The notes below the pieces were generated by a model that was given only the letters and a program-made list of their open reading frames with translations, searched no databases and was not told the DNA's origin. Made by a program: the position numbers and the translations under genes. A stretch of 64,000 nt of DNA, taken from Byssochlamys sp. IMV 00236 (taxonomy: Eukaryota > Ascomycota > Eurotiomycetes > Eurotiales > Thermoascaceae). Where the stretch lies: positions 186,001 through 250,000 of the forward strand of contig MSJH02000556.1 of assembly GCA_001931875.2 (NCBI GenBank), given 5' to 3'. Positions 46,437-56,799 of this stretch are shown piece after piece (within the stretch, counting starts at the first letter, position 1; each line of letters starts with the position of its first letter).

Positions 46437-47212
46437 ATGTTATGTTCTTTTATATGTTTTGATACGGCCGCTCCCCTTCGCTCCTCTGCATTTGCTTTTG
46501 GTTTGGTTTGTTTTTTCTTAAAATTCCGGTTATTCTTCAATCAGGAGGTTCTTGTCATGGCATGCATAGTAGTAGTTTTAGCTTCAGGTTCTATTTTTGA
46601 AGAACTGGAATAAGTGTGATACCAGCAACCAACCAACCGCCTTTAGGCGTCGTATGATTTCTTTCTAGTGGGGAATTCGCTGGCAGAACGTATTCTTGAT
46701 CTTCCAAATTGCCTACCTTGGCGCGCGGCTGTATTTGTATAACTATACAGGGCAGTTGGCTTTTGCGTACGCACCTGCTTTGCCGTAAGGACACTAGAGT
46801 GAGGACTGAACGCAATACGCTTTTATCAAGATATTATTCATTTTTCTAACACAAACTCCTCGAAGATAATGGTAAATAAGTAGTAGTAGTAGTATCGAGA
46901 AACAGAATCGAAGTATCCAGCATTCGTGAAGCACAAATAGAGATCCATCTTCCTTGGTACAAACGCAGCACAAACGCATTTCGGCCATTTCAGTCCAGAC
47001 CTATGAGGATCGCCGGCTCTGCCAAACGTGTGCTTGAATGCTAAAGTCTAGGATAAATATCGAATGTGGGGTGAAAGAAGACAGCTGACTGAAGGGGAGT
47101 ATGCATAAGACGAGAAGAATGATATGTAGAATTGGCTGGCGCCATGGAGCGCATATGCTCGTACGTAGAAAAGAGATCTTGTCGTTGTCGTCGAAACCGG
47201 TAGCGAAGTCGT
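46437..47212. other. Convergent spacer
   Basis: About 0.8 kb between the 3' ends of the monooxygenase and ArfGAP genes, with T-rich 3' flanks and a TAG run near 46880-46893. No gene was recognised. Confidence 0.5.
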
Positions 47213-48953
47213 TTAGCTGTTGAGGTAGTTGCGGATGGCCCCTAGAAGATTGATAACGGTCAGCGACTTATCCTGGACATGGGAGCCTCGATCCAATTAT
47301 ATGTTTGAGAAAGAGGCGACTCGCCTTGTAACCTACTTGCACCTTCACCGAGAACCTGCGTCAGATTCTCAAGATCGTCGCCGGCGGTCATACCGAATCG
47401 TCGAACGAAGTCTTTCGCTGCAGTCTCCAAATCGCCATAGTCATCCACAGCGGGGAGATCGTCCTCGGGTCGGCCGAAGTACGCATTGCTGGAGATAGCC
47501 GTGGCGCCCTCGAAGTTCTGGAGACGGGACTTGGCTTCAGCCTGGGCAGCCGGGTCGAACTTCTCCCGTCCAAAGAACTCGTCAGAGGAGATACCCTTCT
47601 GGTTGCCGAACTTGGCACGGGTAGCTTCCAGTTCCTCCTCTGCAAGGATTGTTATTAGTACAGTCGATTGAAAGATATAGCATCTGACATACCATCAACC
47701 GGAGACTTAGCCGGCGCAACGGCACCAAAGCCTGGCTTCTTTGGAGCGGCTTTCGCGCTCACTTGTCCAAAACCCAAACGTGACATGCCCATACCGAGGC
47801 GCTCCACCTCGCTTGCGCTGCGCTCATGACTCCTGCTAGCCGAACTGACGCTTCTACTAGGGCTGACCGGGGCAGGAGAAGCCAGCTTCGCAGCTGGGGC
47901 TGCTGCCTTTGTCTTTGCCTCAGCTTCCGCCTGTTCAGCTTCTGGATCATAGCCAAGCTTCTCGATCCGCTCAGCTTCCTCCTTGGCCTTTCTTTCAGCC
48001 TCCTCGAAATCAATCGCATCAGCGCCCACAATCTTCTTTGCTCCCAATTTCTGGGTCTTTTTAGCACCGAGAACACTTCCTTTCTTCGCGCCAGCAGAGG
48101 AAGGTGCTTTCCGAATGGCGGATCCCGTCTTAACTGCGGTCGGGGGAGGCGAAGCACTGTCTGAGCCTGCCAGGGGTGATTTCGGCCGCGAACCATTACC
48201 GTTGGCACCGGTGGTGAGGAAAGGAGACGAGGTCCGACTGACGATTGGAGGAGTGCTTGTCCGGGAGGGAGGATTGCTGGGTCTCTTGATGGCAGGCTTA
48301 TCCCACGAGGAGAAGAAATCGTCGTCATCAGCACCGTCTTTCGATGACACCTCGCTAGCGGCCGCGACGTCCGTGATCACAACTTCGTTTGGGTACCTTT
48401 GCTGTCCGTCAGCAGACTGTTTTCCGTATATCCATATCATAACACCCACTCTTGCGCATCCAGAACGGCCCTTCTCTTCAACTCTTCCTTGTACTTGGTC
48501 GCCGCGCTGGAGGTGTACTTCACTTTGGAGTCCTTGCTTGCGAGCGCAGCGGAACCACCATGCGACTGGAAGTATTTGGTGGCGGATTCATTTCCACCAA
48601 CTTTCATCAGGCGTAGCTGTTCCCATTGCCATTCTAAAGCACACGTATCAGCATTCGTTGCTATTCATGAACGGACAGTTGTATCCATACGGTCAAGGTT
48701 GGTGGATCGGACAAACGAGATGTGAACACCCAAGTTACGATGGTTTGCCGAACAGTCCAGGCAGAGATATATTCCAAAGGGGACAGACGACCACGTCGGG
48801 TTCTTCGCGCCACAGTCAAAGCATATCTGCCAGCTGTTAGCAAGTGCCGCTAATGTGTAATAACAGACCGGGCAAGGGGCAGCGGACTTTGTTGGCGGGC
48901 TTTGTCTTCAGTTTCTCGAAGATCTTCTGCGACTGCGCCTTGGTGGCACTCAT
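47213..48953 (-). CDS. glo3: ArfGAP, Glo3 type (COPI trafficking)
   Basis: Minus-strand exons are 48888-48953, 48691-48826, 48450-48633, 47693-48396, 47337-47639 and 47213-47241 (473 residues); all phases agree. The N-terminal ArfGAP zinc finger has the C-x2-C-x16-C-x2-C pattern starting [12 protein letters not shown] and ending [13 protein letters not shown], with the arginine finger in ANHRNLG. The centre is Ser/Pro-rich, with a Lys/Ala/Glu helix ([20 protein letters not shown]). The C-terminal Glo3 regulatory motif is visible as two ISS repeats ([26 protein letters not shown]), which separate Glo3/ArfGAP2-3 from Gcs1. It stimulates GTP hydrolysis by Arf1 on COPI vesicles for Golgi-to-ER retrieval. 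One donor (GTCCGC after exon 1) and one GTGGGT donor are weaker than usual. Confidence 0.94.
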
Positions 48954-49760
48954 GATGGGTGAGTGGATGATGAGACGTGTGCGCCAAGAGAATCTAAGTA
49001 TCGAGGAGAGAAAGAAGCTGTCGAGGGAGTCTCCGAGGGGGAAACTTGGAGTGTATGGCTCTCTCGGGGACACGCTTCCAGGAAGTCGGGAGGGAACGTG
49101 GTCGGAGATGGAGGATGCTCCCGCCTGTCCCAAGTGGGATTTGCAGATTCCCGGATCGGCAATTTGTGGCTTTTTTGCGGTTTGGTGATTGCCAATATGG
49201 GGTTAGCGCCTCCACTTCCGAGGCAAATAATAATTATCGCAATTATCGCCGCCGGCCGGAGTTGTGGAGCGCTTCGAGAAAAGGGAGATGGAAGTAATAC
49301 ATCGTTTAGTTCCTCTAGATGAAGGTAATAATTACTCTATCACGGAGTACTAGTTTGGGTAGAAATTCGAGTAGAAAATGGCTACTGTACAACAATATTT
49401 ATGCCCCTGAATCTCCTGTGGCGACTGTCACGCGATAATCCGCGGTTCATCTTCTGGCGACGGGGATAGCAGTATGAGAGCACATGGGAAAGATCCCTTC
49501 AGCACATAGAAAACACCATTAAACATTCCCCATCTAGGCATCTGACTGACCGCTCTACTTCAACAAACTAATGACTATCTGGGCGAGTATATCCAGGCGG
49601 GAATATAGTGTCACGTGATCATGTCCATTCTCGGCCATCCCCACGCGGAGCTTGAATGATGCGGAAGAGCTCAACGATTTTTTTATTCTGGAAAGCCGTT
49701 GCGCCAATTCTCCCCGATCATAGGCACAGCCCCAATGACGGGAAATGACTGCCGGTCTCT
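48954..49760. promoter_or_regulatory. Divergent spacer, Glo3 / Tim21
   Basis: About 0.8 kb between divergent starts. It holds a partial copy of the ACGGAGTACT element (49342-49351) and CACGTGAT-type words (49612-49619). Overlapping ORFs on both strands near 48960-49320 look non-coding. Confidence 0.4.
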
Positions 49761-50720
49761 ATGAATCGCTATCTCAAGCTTAGCTCCTCCCTTCCGCGGG
49801 CGTCGAGACTGAATTCAGTCTCCGCCCTGCTCCGCTCCGCCAGTCCCCGCACGCTCGACATCTTCCGCTCGTATGCGACGCACAGTAACCTAGGCCGCGA
49901 TGGCTCAGCTCCCGGCGGTACGAGAAGGAGGCAGATTACTGTCATGTCAGATGATGGCCGACTGCCCTGGTCGGAACTCAGTGGAACGGAGAAGGCTGCT
50001 CGGGCGACGCAGCAGTCCTTCAACTTTGTGGTTGTTCTGATCGGAGCTGTTATGACGGTTAGTTGGTTCCTTGCAATTTGATTTGAGCCAAAGGGAACCA
50101 TATATCTGACTCTTAGATCACGGTGATAGGGCGGTGTTTTCTATTTCCTCTTCACCGACGTCCTCTCCCCGAACAGCCCAACTAGACAGTTCGACAAAGC
50201 CGTGGATCGCATTAAGGATGACCCGCGGTGTACGGAGCTGCTGGGAGACCCCAAAGAGATCGTCGCTCATGGCAGCAGTACAGGGAGCAGATGGGCTAGG
50301 AACAGACCCATTGCGTATGTTATTGCGGGCTATAGTAATAGTAACTTTCAGCTTATGCTGACTCCATGCAGGACCAAGGTTGAGACAGACCAGTCGGGTC
50401 GAGAGCACTTGAAAATGCAATTTTGGGTGGGTAGCAATACTGCGTTGAATATATGTACAAAACTAATGTGGTTTAGGTTGAGGGACCTCGCAATGAGGGT
50501 CACGTCAACCTGCATATGGTCAGGCAACCGGATCAGTGGGAGTACGAATACCTGCTTCTTGCAGTGGATATCAAAGGTAAGTCACTTTTCAACATTTCTG
50601 GCGCGGTCTATTATATCTGACATTTCTGCAGGCCACCAGCGGATTTATCTCGAGAATGCTGCGGATAAGATCAAAGGTGGGAAGGGTCCATTGAAGATAT
50701 TCGGTATCCAGTGGCGTTAG
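49761..50720 (+). CDS. tim21: TIM23 complex subunit Tim21
   Basis: Exons are 49761-50057, 50130-50314, 50372-50426, 50477-50576 and 50632-50720 (241 residues), with phases all consistent. The first 38 or so residues form an Arg/Ser/Leu presequence (RYLKLSSSLPRASRLNSVSA). A single membrane helix spans about residues 87-106 (FNFVVVLIGAVMTGGVFYFL). The intermembrane-space domain follows (DVLSPNSPTRQFDKAVDRIK, GHQRIYLENAADKIKGGKGP). Known role: Tim21 docks the TIM23 presequence translocase to TOM through Tom22 and links it to respiratory complexes III/IV. Mitochondrial Hsp70, the TIM23 motor, is 45 kb away in this window. Small internal exons (55 and 100 nt) are typical for this gene in filamentous fungi. 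Confidence 0.94.
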
Positions 50721-51100
50721 GTGATGGTATCTTGTCCGTCGTCGATTCCAACCTTGATACATCGTACGGGATACACAGATACGAAGGGTTTCTTTCTCAG
50801 GTGGAGAGGCTATCTTCACCAGCAGCCCCTGTGAGGCCTTCTTAGGAGATTTCCACTGGCCTGAATTATTTCAGAGTGCCCGGTGCATGGATACGGTGCA
50901 TATATCTGAAATGTCGAGGTTTATCTATGCCACATCCACTGGCATTGCATTTCCGCTACACTAGTTAATCTCTCTTGACTATTGATCGAGTAGTGATCAC
51001 ACCTCATGTATTTATAGATGCATTCTATGTCTATGACGACAGCAATTGCTTTTCTTCAGGATAAACAATTCATGAACAGTAAACGCAGAATTTCCCCGTC
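50721..51100. other. Short convergent spacer
   Basis: 380 nt between Tim21 (+) and the AhpD-like gene (-) 3' ends. AT-rich; nothing recognised. Confidence 0.5.
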
Positions 51101-52396
51101 TTAATCATCGATAACATCTGGCACATCCTTGACCCTCGGCCACCCCGTAACATCCTTCCCAGACCACTTCGCCACGATCTCAATCGCCTGCTGCACCATC
51201 TCCACATCCGCCTCACTTACTCCCATCCTCCTCAGACCGCGCAGATGCCAAATCGTAGGCGCCCTCCAGCCCCCGCACATGATCGCCGAGACGCAGACCA
51301 ATTCCGTCTCGACAGGCGAGAGTACCTCATGATCAGAGAGGAATAAACCGTAGATAACCGCTTTTTCCATCCACTCGAAATCCGGTCCGTAGGATCCCCA
51401 CGAGGCGAAGATCGGAGCCAAATTCTCCTTATACACCGCTTGGAGGAATTTAGTTCCTCGCTCGGGAATCGCACTGTTAATATCGATGGACTTTCTGCAC
51501 TGGTATTAGTATTTTTTTTTTTTCTATTCAACTCATTGACCAGCCAATTTTCATAGGGAAAGGAAAACGAAACACACCTCTTCTCAGGAACTTTGACATC
51601 CTCCTCCTTCACTCCCTTCTCGACTTTAGCTAGCGCAGTAATCGCTATCACGACGACTGGGATTCCGACAAGCGTCCATTCCTTCATGAGCAAATCGCTC
51701 AATCGAGCTTTGACTCGCCTTTGAGCTTCGTAGTTGAGCGCCGTGCCGGAACTCGTTTCTGTAATGTATGTATACAGAGGTCCGATTTCTTCGGGCTTGT
51801 TGCATGCTACGAGCGTTGAGGCCTTGAAGGATGGTTAGTTATGAATTCCGTTACAATGCGCAGAAGAAAGAAAGGGTTAGTCCCGTGCATCATGAGCAAT
51901 TGAATTAAAATTAAAGAAAAAAAAATCAGGATATAAAACATACAACAATCAGATACCACGCATCATCCCGAAACCTCTCCGGTAAGACTTTCCTAACTTC
52001 CTCGGCGAGCGTAGCGATATCCTTGTTCGCAGACATAGTTGCGACTTTAGACTCAGAACTGAATTGTCGTCTTGTCGAAAATACTCTCGGAACGTTTTGA
52101 TTTAGGAAATAAGAGGAACCGTGAGTTCGCGCGTTTCTTTGTATCAGTATTGATCCTACTTTACTATTATTATCTCCGTTCTTCGCGTCCGCGGTGAGAT
52201 GTCCGAGACCGGTACGAATAACCGCCGGCGGGAGCGGGCTGCGAACAACAAATCGAGCCAGAAAGGGGGAAATGGTCGAGGATGTCTTGAATGACTGTTT
52301 GCTGATATTGCGCGTTTGGAGGAAATGAGAAATGGGGTTCTTGGAGAGAAATGGCATGCTCAATGCCTCATTGGTTGGAGCTTTGGAAATGCGCAT
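51101..52396 (-). CDS. AhpD-like protein with long N-terminal extension
   Basis: Minus-strand exons are 51944-52396, 51578-51822 and 51101-51494. From the ATG at 52396 the product is 363 residues; from the internal ATG at 52036 (MSANKDIATLAEEVRKVLPE) it is 243. The core is all-helical and resembles the AhpD/carboxymuconolactone decarboxylase-like proteins of fungi (ASTLVACNKPEEIGPLYTYI, VIYGLFLSDHEVLSPVETEL, APTIWHLRGLRRMGV). I see no C-x2-C peroxidase pair as in bacterial AhpD, so redox activity is doubtful. The 120-residue extension is open throughout, rich in Ser/Arg/Asn and ends RVFSTRRQFSSESKVAT, resembling a mitochondrial presequence with its cleavage site. Either start may be used; alternative initiation could give cytosolic and mitochondrial forms. 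Confidence 0.8.
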
Positions 52397-53398
52397 GTTG
52401 AGATGTGTTGGGGTAGTCAGAGCGCGTACTCTAGTTACTTAGTTAATTGCAAAGTTGTGGATTCTTACGTGAGATGGATTATGTTTATCTTTTAGTTTAC
52501 GGTCCACACAGCGCAATTTGAACCTGGAATGCAGTTTAGATATTTACGAGCAGACTGCACTTACTTTATTTTGCTCTAATGTGACAGTTTATGCTGATTA
52601 CAGGAGCGGGGTTAAAAATCTTTATTTTCCCAACCCAGTAAAAAATGAATAAATGTACCATGAGCTAGACACGCAACATGGGCAGATTAGTATAGAAAGT
52701 CACAGGTTTTCCCAAGGCTTATCTATGCCACAGAAAGAAGTCTACTCCGTTCGTAAGCTGCTTCCTCTCTAATTATCCTGCTTTCTTGCATGTCATTCCA
52801 AAAAAGGTAAATCACCAAGTGCGAGAGCAAAGGCCACCATGTTTTCGATGTGATCGGACTACAACTCCTAGTAGTCAAAGCGGCAATGAAGATGATGATG
52901 TAGTGCATGAAAAGAAGACCGAGTTTCCAGCTGCGTGATCCAGTACTTGATCGAAATAGATTGCCTGGCCTGAGACTAATCATTATCTCGTTTCCTGTCC
53001 GTGAGTCCTGAAGTGCATAGTCCCGAGGAGACAAAATGTTACATGCATATATAGTTCATTTAACACCCATCCAATCAATGAATTTTTCTACCGGTAGTAG
53101 TAAAATGACGCAAGAGCTGTAGTTCAGAACAAGAGTTGGAATACTTATAGATCCAACGCGCCAAGCGGGTTAGTGTCGATGGTATCATTACCGACCGAAA
53201 TGATACGCTCGTTGCACCATACATTTATTCAGATAGGCATCGTATAGCACAGCCAAACATGATCCCTGTATGCTGGCTGTAGGATTACGAATCGAGGACC
53301 GAGGGTGAATCTATAAGTTAGCCTGGCCTCCAACTGTGGGCAGTCTCCATCTCCGCATCTCTTTTCTCTAGTCATTCATACTCGTCTATCTATCCATC
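52397..53398. promoter_or_regulatory. Divergent spacer, AhpD-like / TauD dioxygenase
   Basis: About 1.0 kb between two divergent starts, containing a small minus-strand ORF (52723-53034, listed separately). The last 100 nt before the dioxygenase start are pyrimidine-rich. Confidence 0.4.
52723..53034 (-). CDS. Small hypothetical membrane protein (weak)
   Basis: An uninterrupted 103-residue ORF in a spacer. It begins MSPRDYALQDSRTGNEIMIS, has a hydrophobic stretch LLFMHYIIIFIAALTT and a second moderately hydrophobic one (WWPLLSHLVIYLFW), and ends in a charged tail (DMQESRIIREEAAYERSRLL). The layout resembles a small two-pass membrane protein, but I know no family and see no intron. It could be chance or an exon of a larger unrecognised gene. 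Confidence 0.3.
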   Translation of the reverse strand: MSPRDYALQDSRTGNEIMISLRPGNLFRSSTGSRSWKLGLLFMHYIIIFIAALTTRSCSPITSKTWWPLLSHLVIYLFWNDMQESRIIREEAAYERSRLLSVA

Positions 53399-54838
53399 AT
53401 GTCGACAACTGTAACTGTCACTGCTGCAAAGCAGCCGGATATTCAGTATGCGCCAGGCTTTGATAAGTGGCGCACGAGAACGGAGCGTCGACTACGAACC
53501 GAAACCCTGTCTAAGGAGCTCCCGGCAGGTTTCCCCAAGAAGCTCGTCTCGGATCTCGCCTGGGAGGGTTCAGTCATTCAAGACCGTTATGATTGGACAT
53601 ATGTTCTCACTGAGGCTGATTTGGAGGAGATCCAGACTGCGTTGACGCACTTTAGATGTAAGTGAGACGCTTTCTGGGTTTAAGATAATCTATATTCTAA
53701 CCTGCAAAGCTCTTGATAAACCAATCGGGTTCGTTGACCAGGAGACCTTTCCACTCCCGAACCTCCATCCTATACTAAGAGAAGTGTCGAATGAACTGCA
53801 CAATGGTCACGGGTTCAAAGTGATCCGAGGATTACCAGTCGACAAGTACTCTCGCGAGGAAAATGTGATTATCTACGCTGGTATCTCCGCACACATTGCT
53901 TCGATCCGAGGTCGGCAGGACTCATCCTTCGATGGAAAGCCGGCGGACGTGATGCTCAACCATATCAAGGACCTCAGTACTGTGGAAAAGAATAAAGATA
54001 GGATCGGGGCCCCGGCATACACAACTGATAAGCAAGTCTTTCACACCGATCAAGGGGATATCATATCCCTCTTTGCACTCAGTACAGCTGCGTCTGGTGG
54101 ACAGAGCAAGTTGGCTAGTAGCTGGAGGGTCTATAATGAACTGGCGGAGACGCGTCCGGACCTCATCAGGACACTTGCGGAGGATTGGCCTTTCGATGGG
54201 TGCGATTGAGCTTCAGCTTGCTGTTTCCTGTTCTCGATTGGCATGTACTAACCAGAGTGGCAGATTCGGGAACCCCTCGTCACCTTACCACCTACGCCCA
54301 TTACTCTTCTACCAACCTGCCACGGAGAAACAGCCAGAGCGGGTTCTGATCCAGTATGCGCGTCGAAGCTTCACCGGATACCAAGCTCTGCCTCGATCAA
54401 AAGACATTCCCCCAATCACGGAAGCACAAGCAGAGGCATTGGACGCACTGCATTTCCTGGCTGAGAAACATGCAGTCGGTCTCGACTTTCGCAAAGGTGA
54501 CATTCAATATATCAACAATCTAAGTATCTTCCACGCCCGAGATGGATTTCAAGATACCCCTGAACAGCAGTGAGTCCCTAGCCTTTTTTTTTTTTGCCCA
54601 TCTGTCTTATAATGCTGATGAAGGTTTTCGCAGACGGCACTTGATTCGCCTTTGGCAACGGGATCCCGAGAATGCTTGGGTCACACCGGAGCAGTTGTCC
54701 AGAACATGGAAATCACTCTATGATGGAATAACTCCTGAGTCGCAGGTCTTTCCCCTAGAACCATATGTGCGGGGCCCAGCGAGAGGTGCGTTCAGGGATA
54801 AAGCTGCCGTAAGTTCGAACGGGAGGCATTTAGAGTAA
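53399..54838 (+). CDS. TauD/TfdA family dioxygenase
   Basis: Exons are 53399-53657, 53710-54199, 54264-54569 and 54634-54838 (419 residues), with all phases agreeing (THFRSLDKPIGFVD; DGFGNPSSPYHL; EQQRHLIRLWQR). It is an Fe(II)/2-oxoglutarate oxygenase of the clavaminate synthase-like fold. The facial triad is H198-x-D200 (VFHTDQGDIISLFAL) and H340 (LSIFHARDGF); the 2-oxoglutarate-binding Arg is R357 (HLIRLWQRD). Fungal relatives are large and poorly characterised; sulfonates, aromatic ethers and carnitine-pathway compounds are used by different members, so the substrate is unknown. No targeting signal. It is the first gene of an accessory metabolic segment reaching 63 kb. Confidence 0.9.
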
Positions 54839-55185
54839 ATCATTATCTCTGTTCGGTCTGGACGTGAATGTTAAACTCTCGGGGGCTACGGAAGATGCTT
54901 GATTATGGAGGAATCGAGCTCGAGAGCTCAAGGCTATCTAAGCTATCTACTGTGTGCTACACGGACTCAAAGCGGAAGGCAAGGGAGATTGCCTACTGGG
55001 TGCTAGTGCAAAATGAACCGAAATTGATTGCATTAAAATGCAGTCTCAATCTTTAGATAATTATTTCTACCCGCTGATTACTCCTAACTGGTCCGATGAT
55101 ACAGTTGCAGAAGATCTTGGCGTCACCTTCACCAGCATCGACGGATGGGGTCAACGTTGAACTCTACCGACGGAATGAGCCTCAA
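54839..55185. other. Convergent spacer
   Basis: 347 nt between the dioxygenase (+) and EBP-like (-) 3' ends. A short open stretch at 54868-55056 has no recognisable features. Confidence 0.45.
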
Positions 55186-56078
55186 TCATGACTTCTTCGT
55201 TGGAACAAATGACTGTTCCCCGATCTTCCTAAAAGCCCTCACGATTTCGACAAAGCTCTGTCTCATATAATCTATAGAATATCAGCAACGACCTCACATC
55301 ATGCCATACAGAAAAGAGATATACTCACAGAAAGGAACAACCACCCAGATGAAATTGAAGAAAACATAGTAAAACCAGAAATAGTATTTCTCTGGCCGGC
55401 AGTACGAGATATCGAACAGACTCGTTCCATAGTAAAGAATATCCCCATAGATCTGACCCAGAGAGACAATAAGCTGGAGAGGATGACGTGCGGGATGCTG
55501 CGTGGCGATGCAATAAGCGATGATAAAGGAAAGAGGGCCCCAGCAGAACTGTAAATGAAGTGAGTAGGTTGCGGTTCAATGAAATTCTAGATAGTTTAAA
55601 AACATTGACATACTGCGGTTATGGCTTCCATGCAGACTACGAAAGCGTCGGATGTCAAGTATCGGGAGTCAGAGAGAGAATACTCTTTCCATAGCTGCCC
55701 GAATAGTTCTCGAGAACCAGCAAGTGTTTTGTGGTTCACGACAAAATATGCTTCGAAGAAGAAATGGATAAATCCCGCTGTGGTGTTATACGTCAATCCA
55801 TGGGTATTCCGTAATATTCTACTCAACAAGGAGAGGAGGCACCCACTGAAGCACATCCAGATAAACGCGATCTGATCTGACCGGCTAGCTCTAGGTCGCA
55901 CATAATAGATCGTAGCAAAGGCCCCTCCAACAAGAGTTGCCCAGAGAGCCCCGAATCGAGCGATTAATGAGGGCACTGTACCGTCGTTTGCTACATAATG
56001 GGGTAGTTGTATAGTTGGTGGATAGTAGTTGTGAGTAATCGTCGTTGTCGCATTGAGAACATGTATTGCGTCGGCCAT
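55186..56078 (-). CDS. EBP-type sterol delta8-delta7 isomerase-like protein
   Basis: Minus-strand exons are 55614-56078, 55329-55548 and 55186-55271 (256 residues), phases consistent (EAITAFCWGPLSF; VPFCYMRQSFVE would read PFYMRQSFVE after splicing). It is an EXPERA/emopamil-binding protein with about five membrane helices. Residues aligned by eye with the human EBP active site are present: H105 and E109 (FIHFFFEAYFVVNH), E151 and T154 (VVCMEAITAFCWGPLSF), N220 and W223 (FFNFIWVVVPF). Known EBP shifts the sterol double bond from C8 to C7 in the ER. Fungi normally use the unrelated Erg2 for that step, so this paralog may act on another sterol or terpenoid. The C-terminus ends in a basic tail without a clear KKxx signal (VPTKKS). 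Confidence 0.86.
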
Positions 56079-56799
56079 CTCTCACGGTTGGGTCTTGACA
56101 GGAGATTGTCGTCGAAAGATAGATTGAGAGTACGGTCGTTCTTCACGGGAATGTGGCTCTAACTGTCTTAAATACTTAGGGGGGTTCCGAACTAAGTTAA
56201 TCCTTATTCCCGAAGTTGGAACGTGTAGCCTACTCGTTCCAGACAGATCTCCCTAGTATCGTGGGGAAGCCCACTTATGGTGCAAAATATTGAATATATT
56301 CAGATCTATCCTGAATACCCCGTGGGTCAACATGGGAGATCTCCGCGGTATGATACCAGAAAGCGAAAGTCCTGGACGCGACGGAGGCCGAGGCCTGCGC
56401 GGATAGATACAACAGCCGGATCAGACCATCCCATGACCCATAAGAACGACCCGCAGGATCAACATGAAGCTACTATACTGCCTGAACACTACGCAAAGAT
56501 GCTGGAGTACATTCGATTCACCATTGTGTGGTTAGAAAATCGACATTTTCTTGTCACCGATACGAATCTCAGCGACTCGTTTCTTGAGGCAGATCCTGAG
56601 TATTATGAGACTTTTGGCAAGGTCCTAAGTACATGTGGGCTTTCTGGGAATTGACAAGGCTAAAGAGTGATTTTGCTTGAAAGGAGGAATTCTGTGACTG
56701 TTGTTCTTCACATGAATACGTATCGTCTGCGACTATTTGGAACAAAGCCAGATAGAATTGCAAAGCTATTCTCGTCCCATTGCGTCGGAAACTTCTCGC
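56079..56799. other. Spacer upstream of the EBP-like gene
   Basis: 721 nt containing the EBP-like promoter and the 3' flank of the aminotransferase. A weak ORF at 56277-56654 is listed separately. Confidence 0.45.
56277..56654 (+). CDS. Hypothetical ORF (weak)
   Basis: A 125-residue open frame starting MVQNIEYIQIYPEYPVGQHG. The first half is Arg/Pro-rich. The second half reads like a helical soluble segment (ILPEHYAKMLEYIRFTIVWL, DPEYYETFGKVLSTCG). No family recognised; it may be a remnant or chance. Confidence 0.25.
   Translation: MVQNIEYIQIYPEYPVGQHGRSPRYDTRKRKSWTRRRPRPARIDTTAGSDHPMTHKNDPQDQHEATILPEHYAKMLEYIRFTIVWLENRHFLVTDTNLSDSFLEADPEYYETFGKVLSTCGLSGN

Noticed and set aside
47826..48840. 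Plus-strand frames across the Glo3 gene
   Set aside because: The minus strand encodes a complete ArfGAP with consistent splice phases, so the plus frames are shadows.
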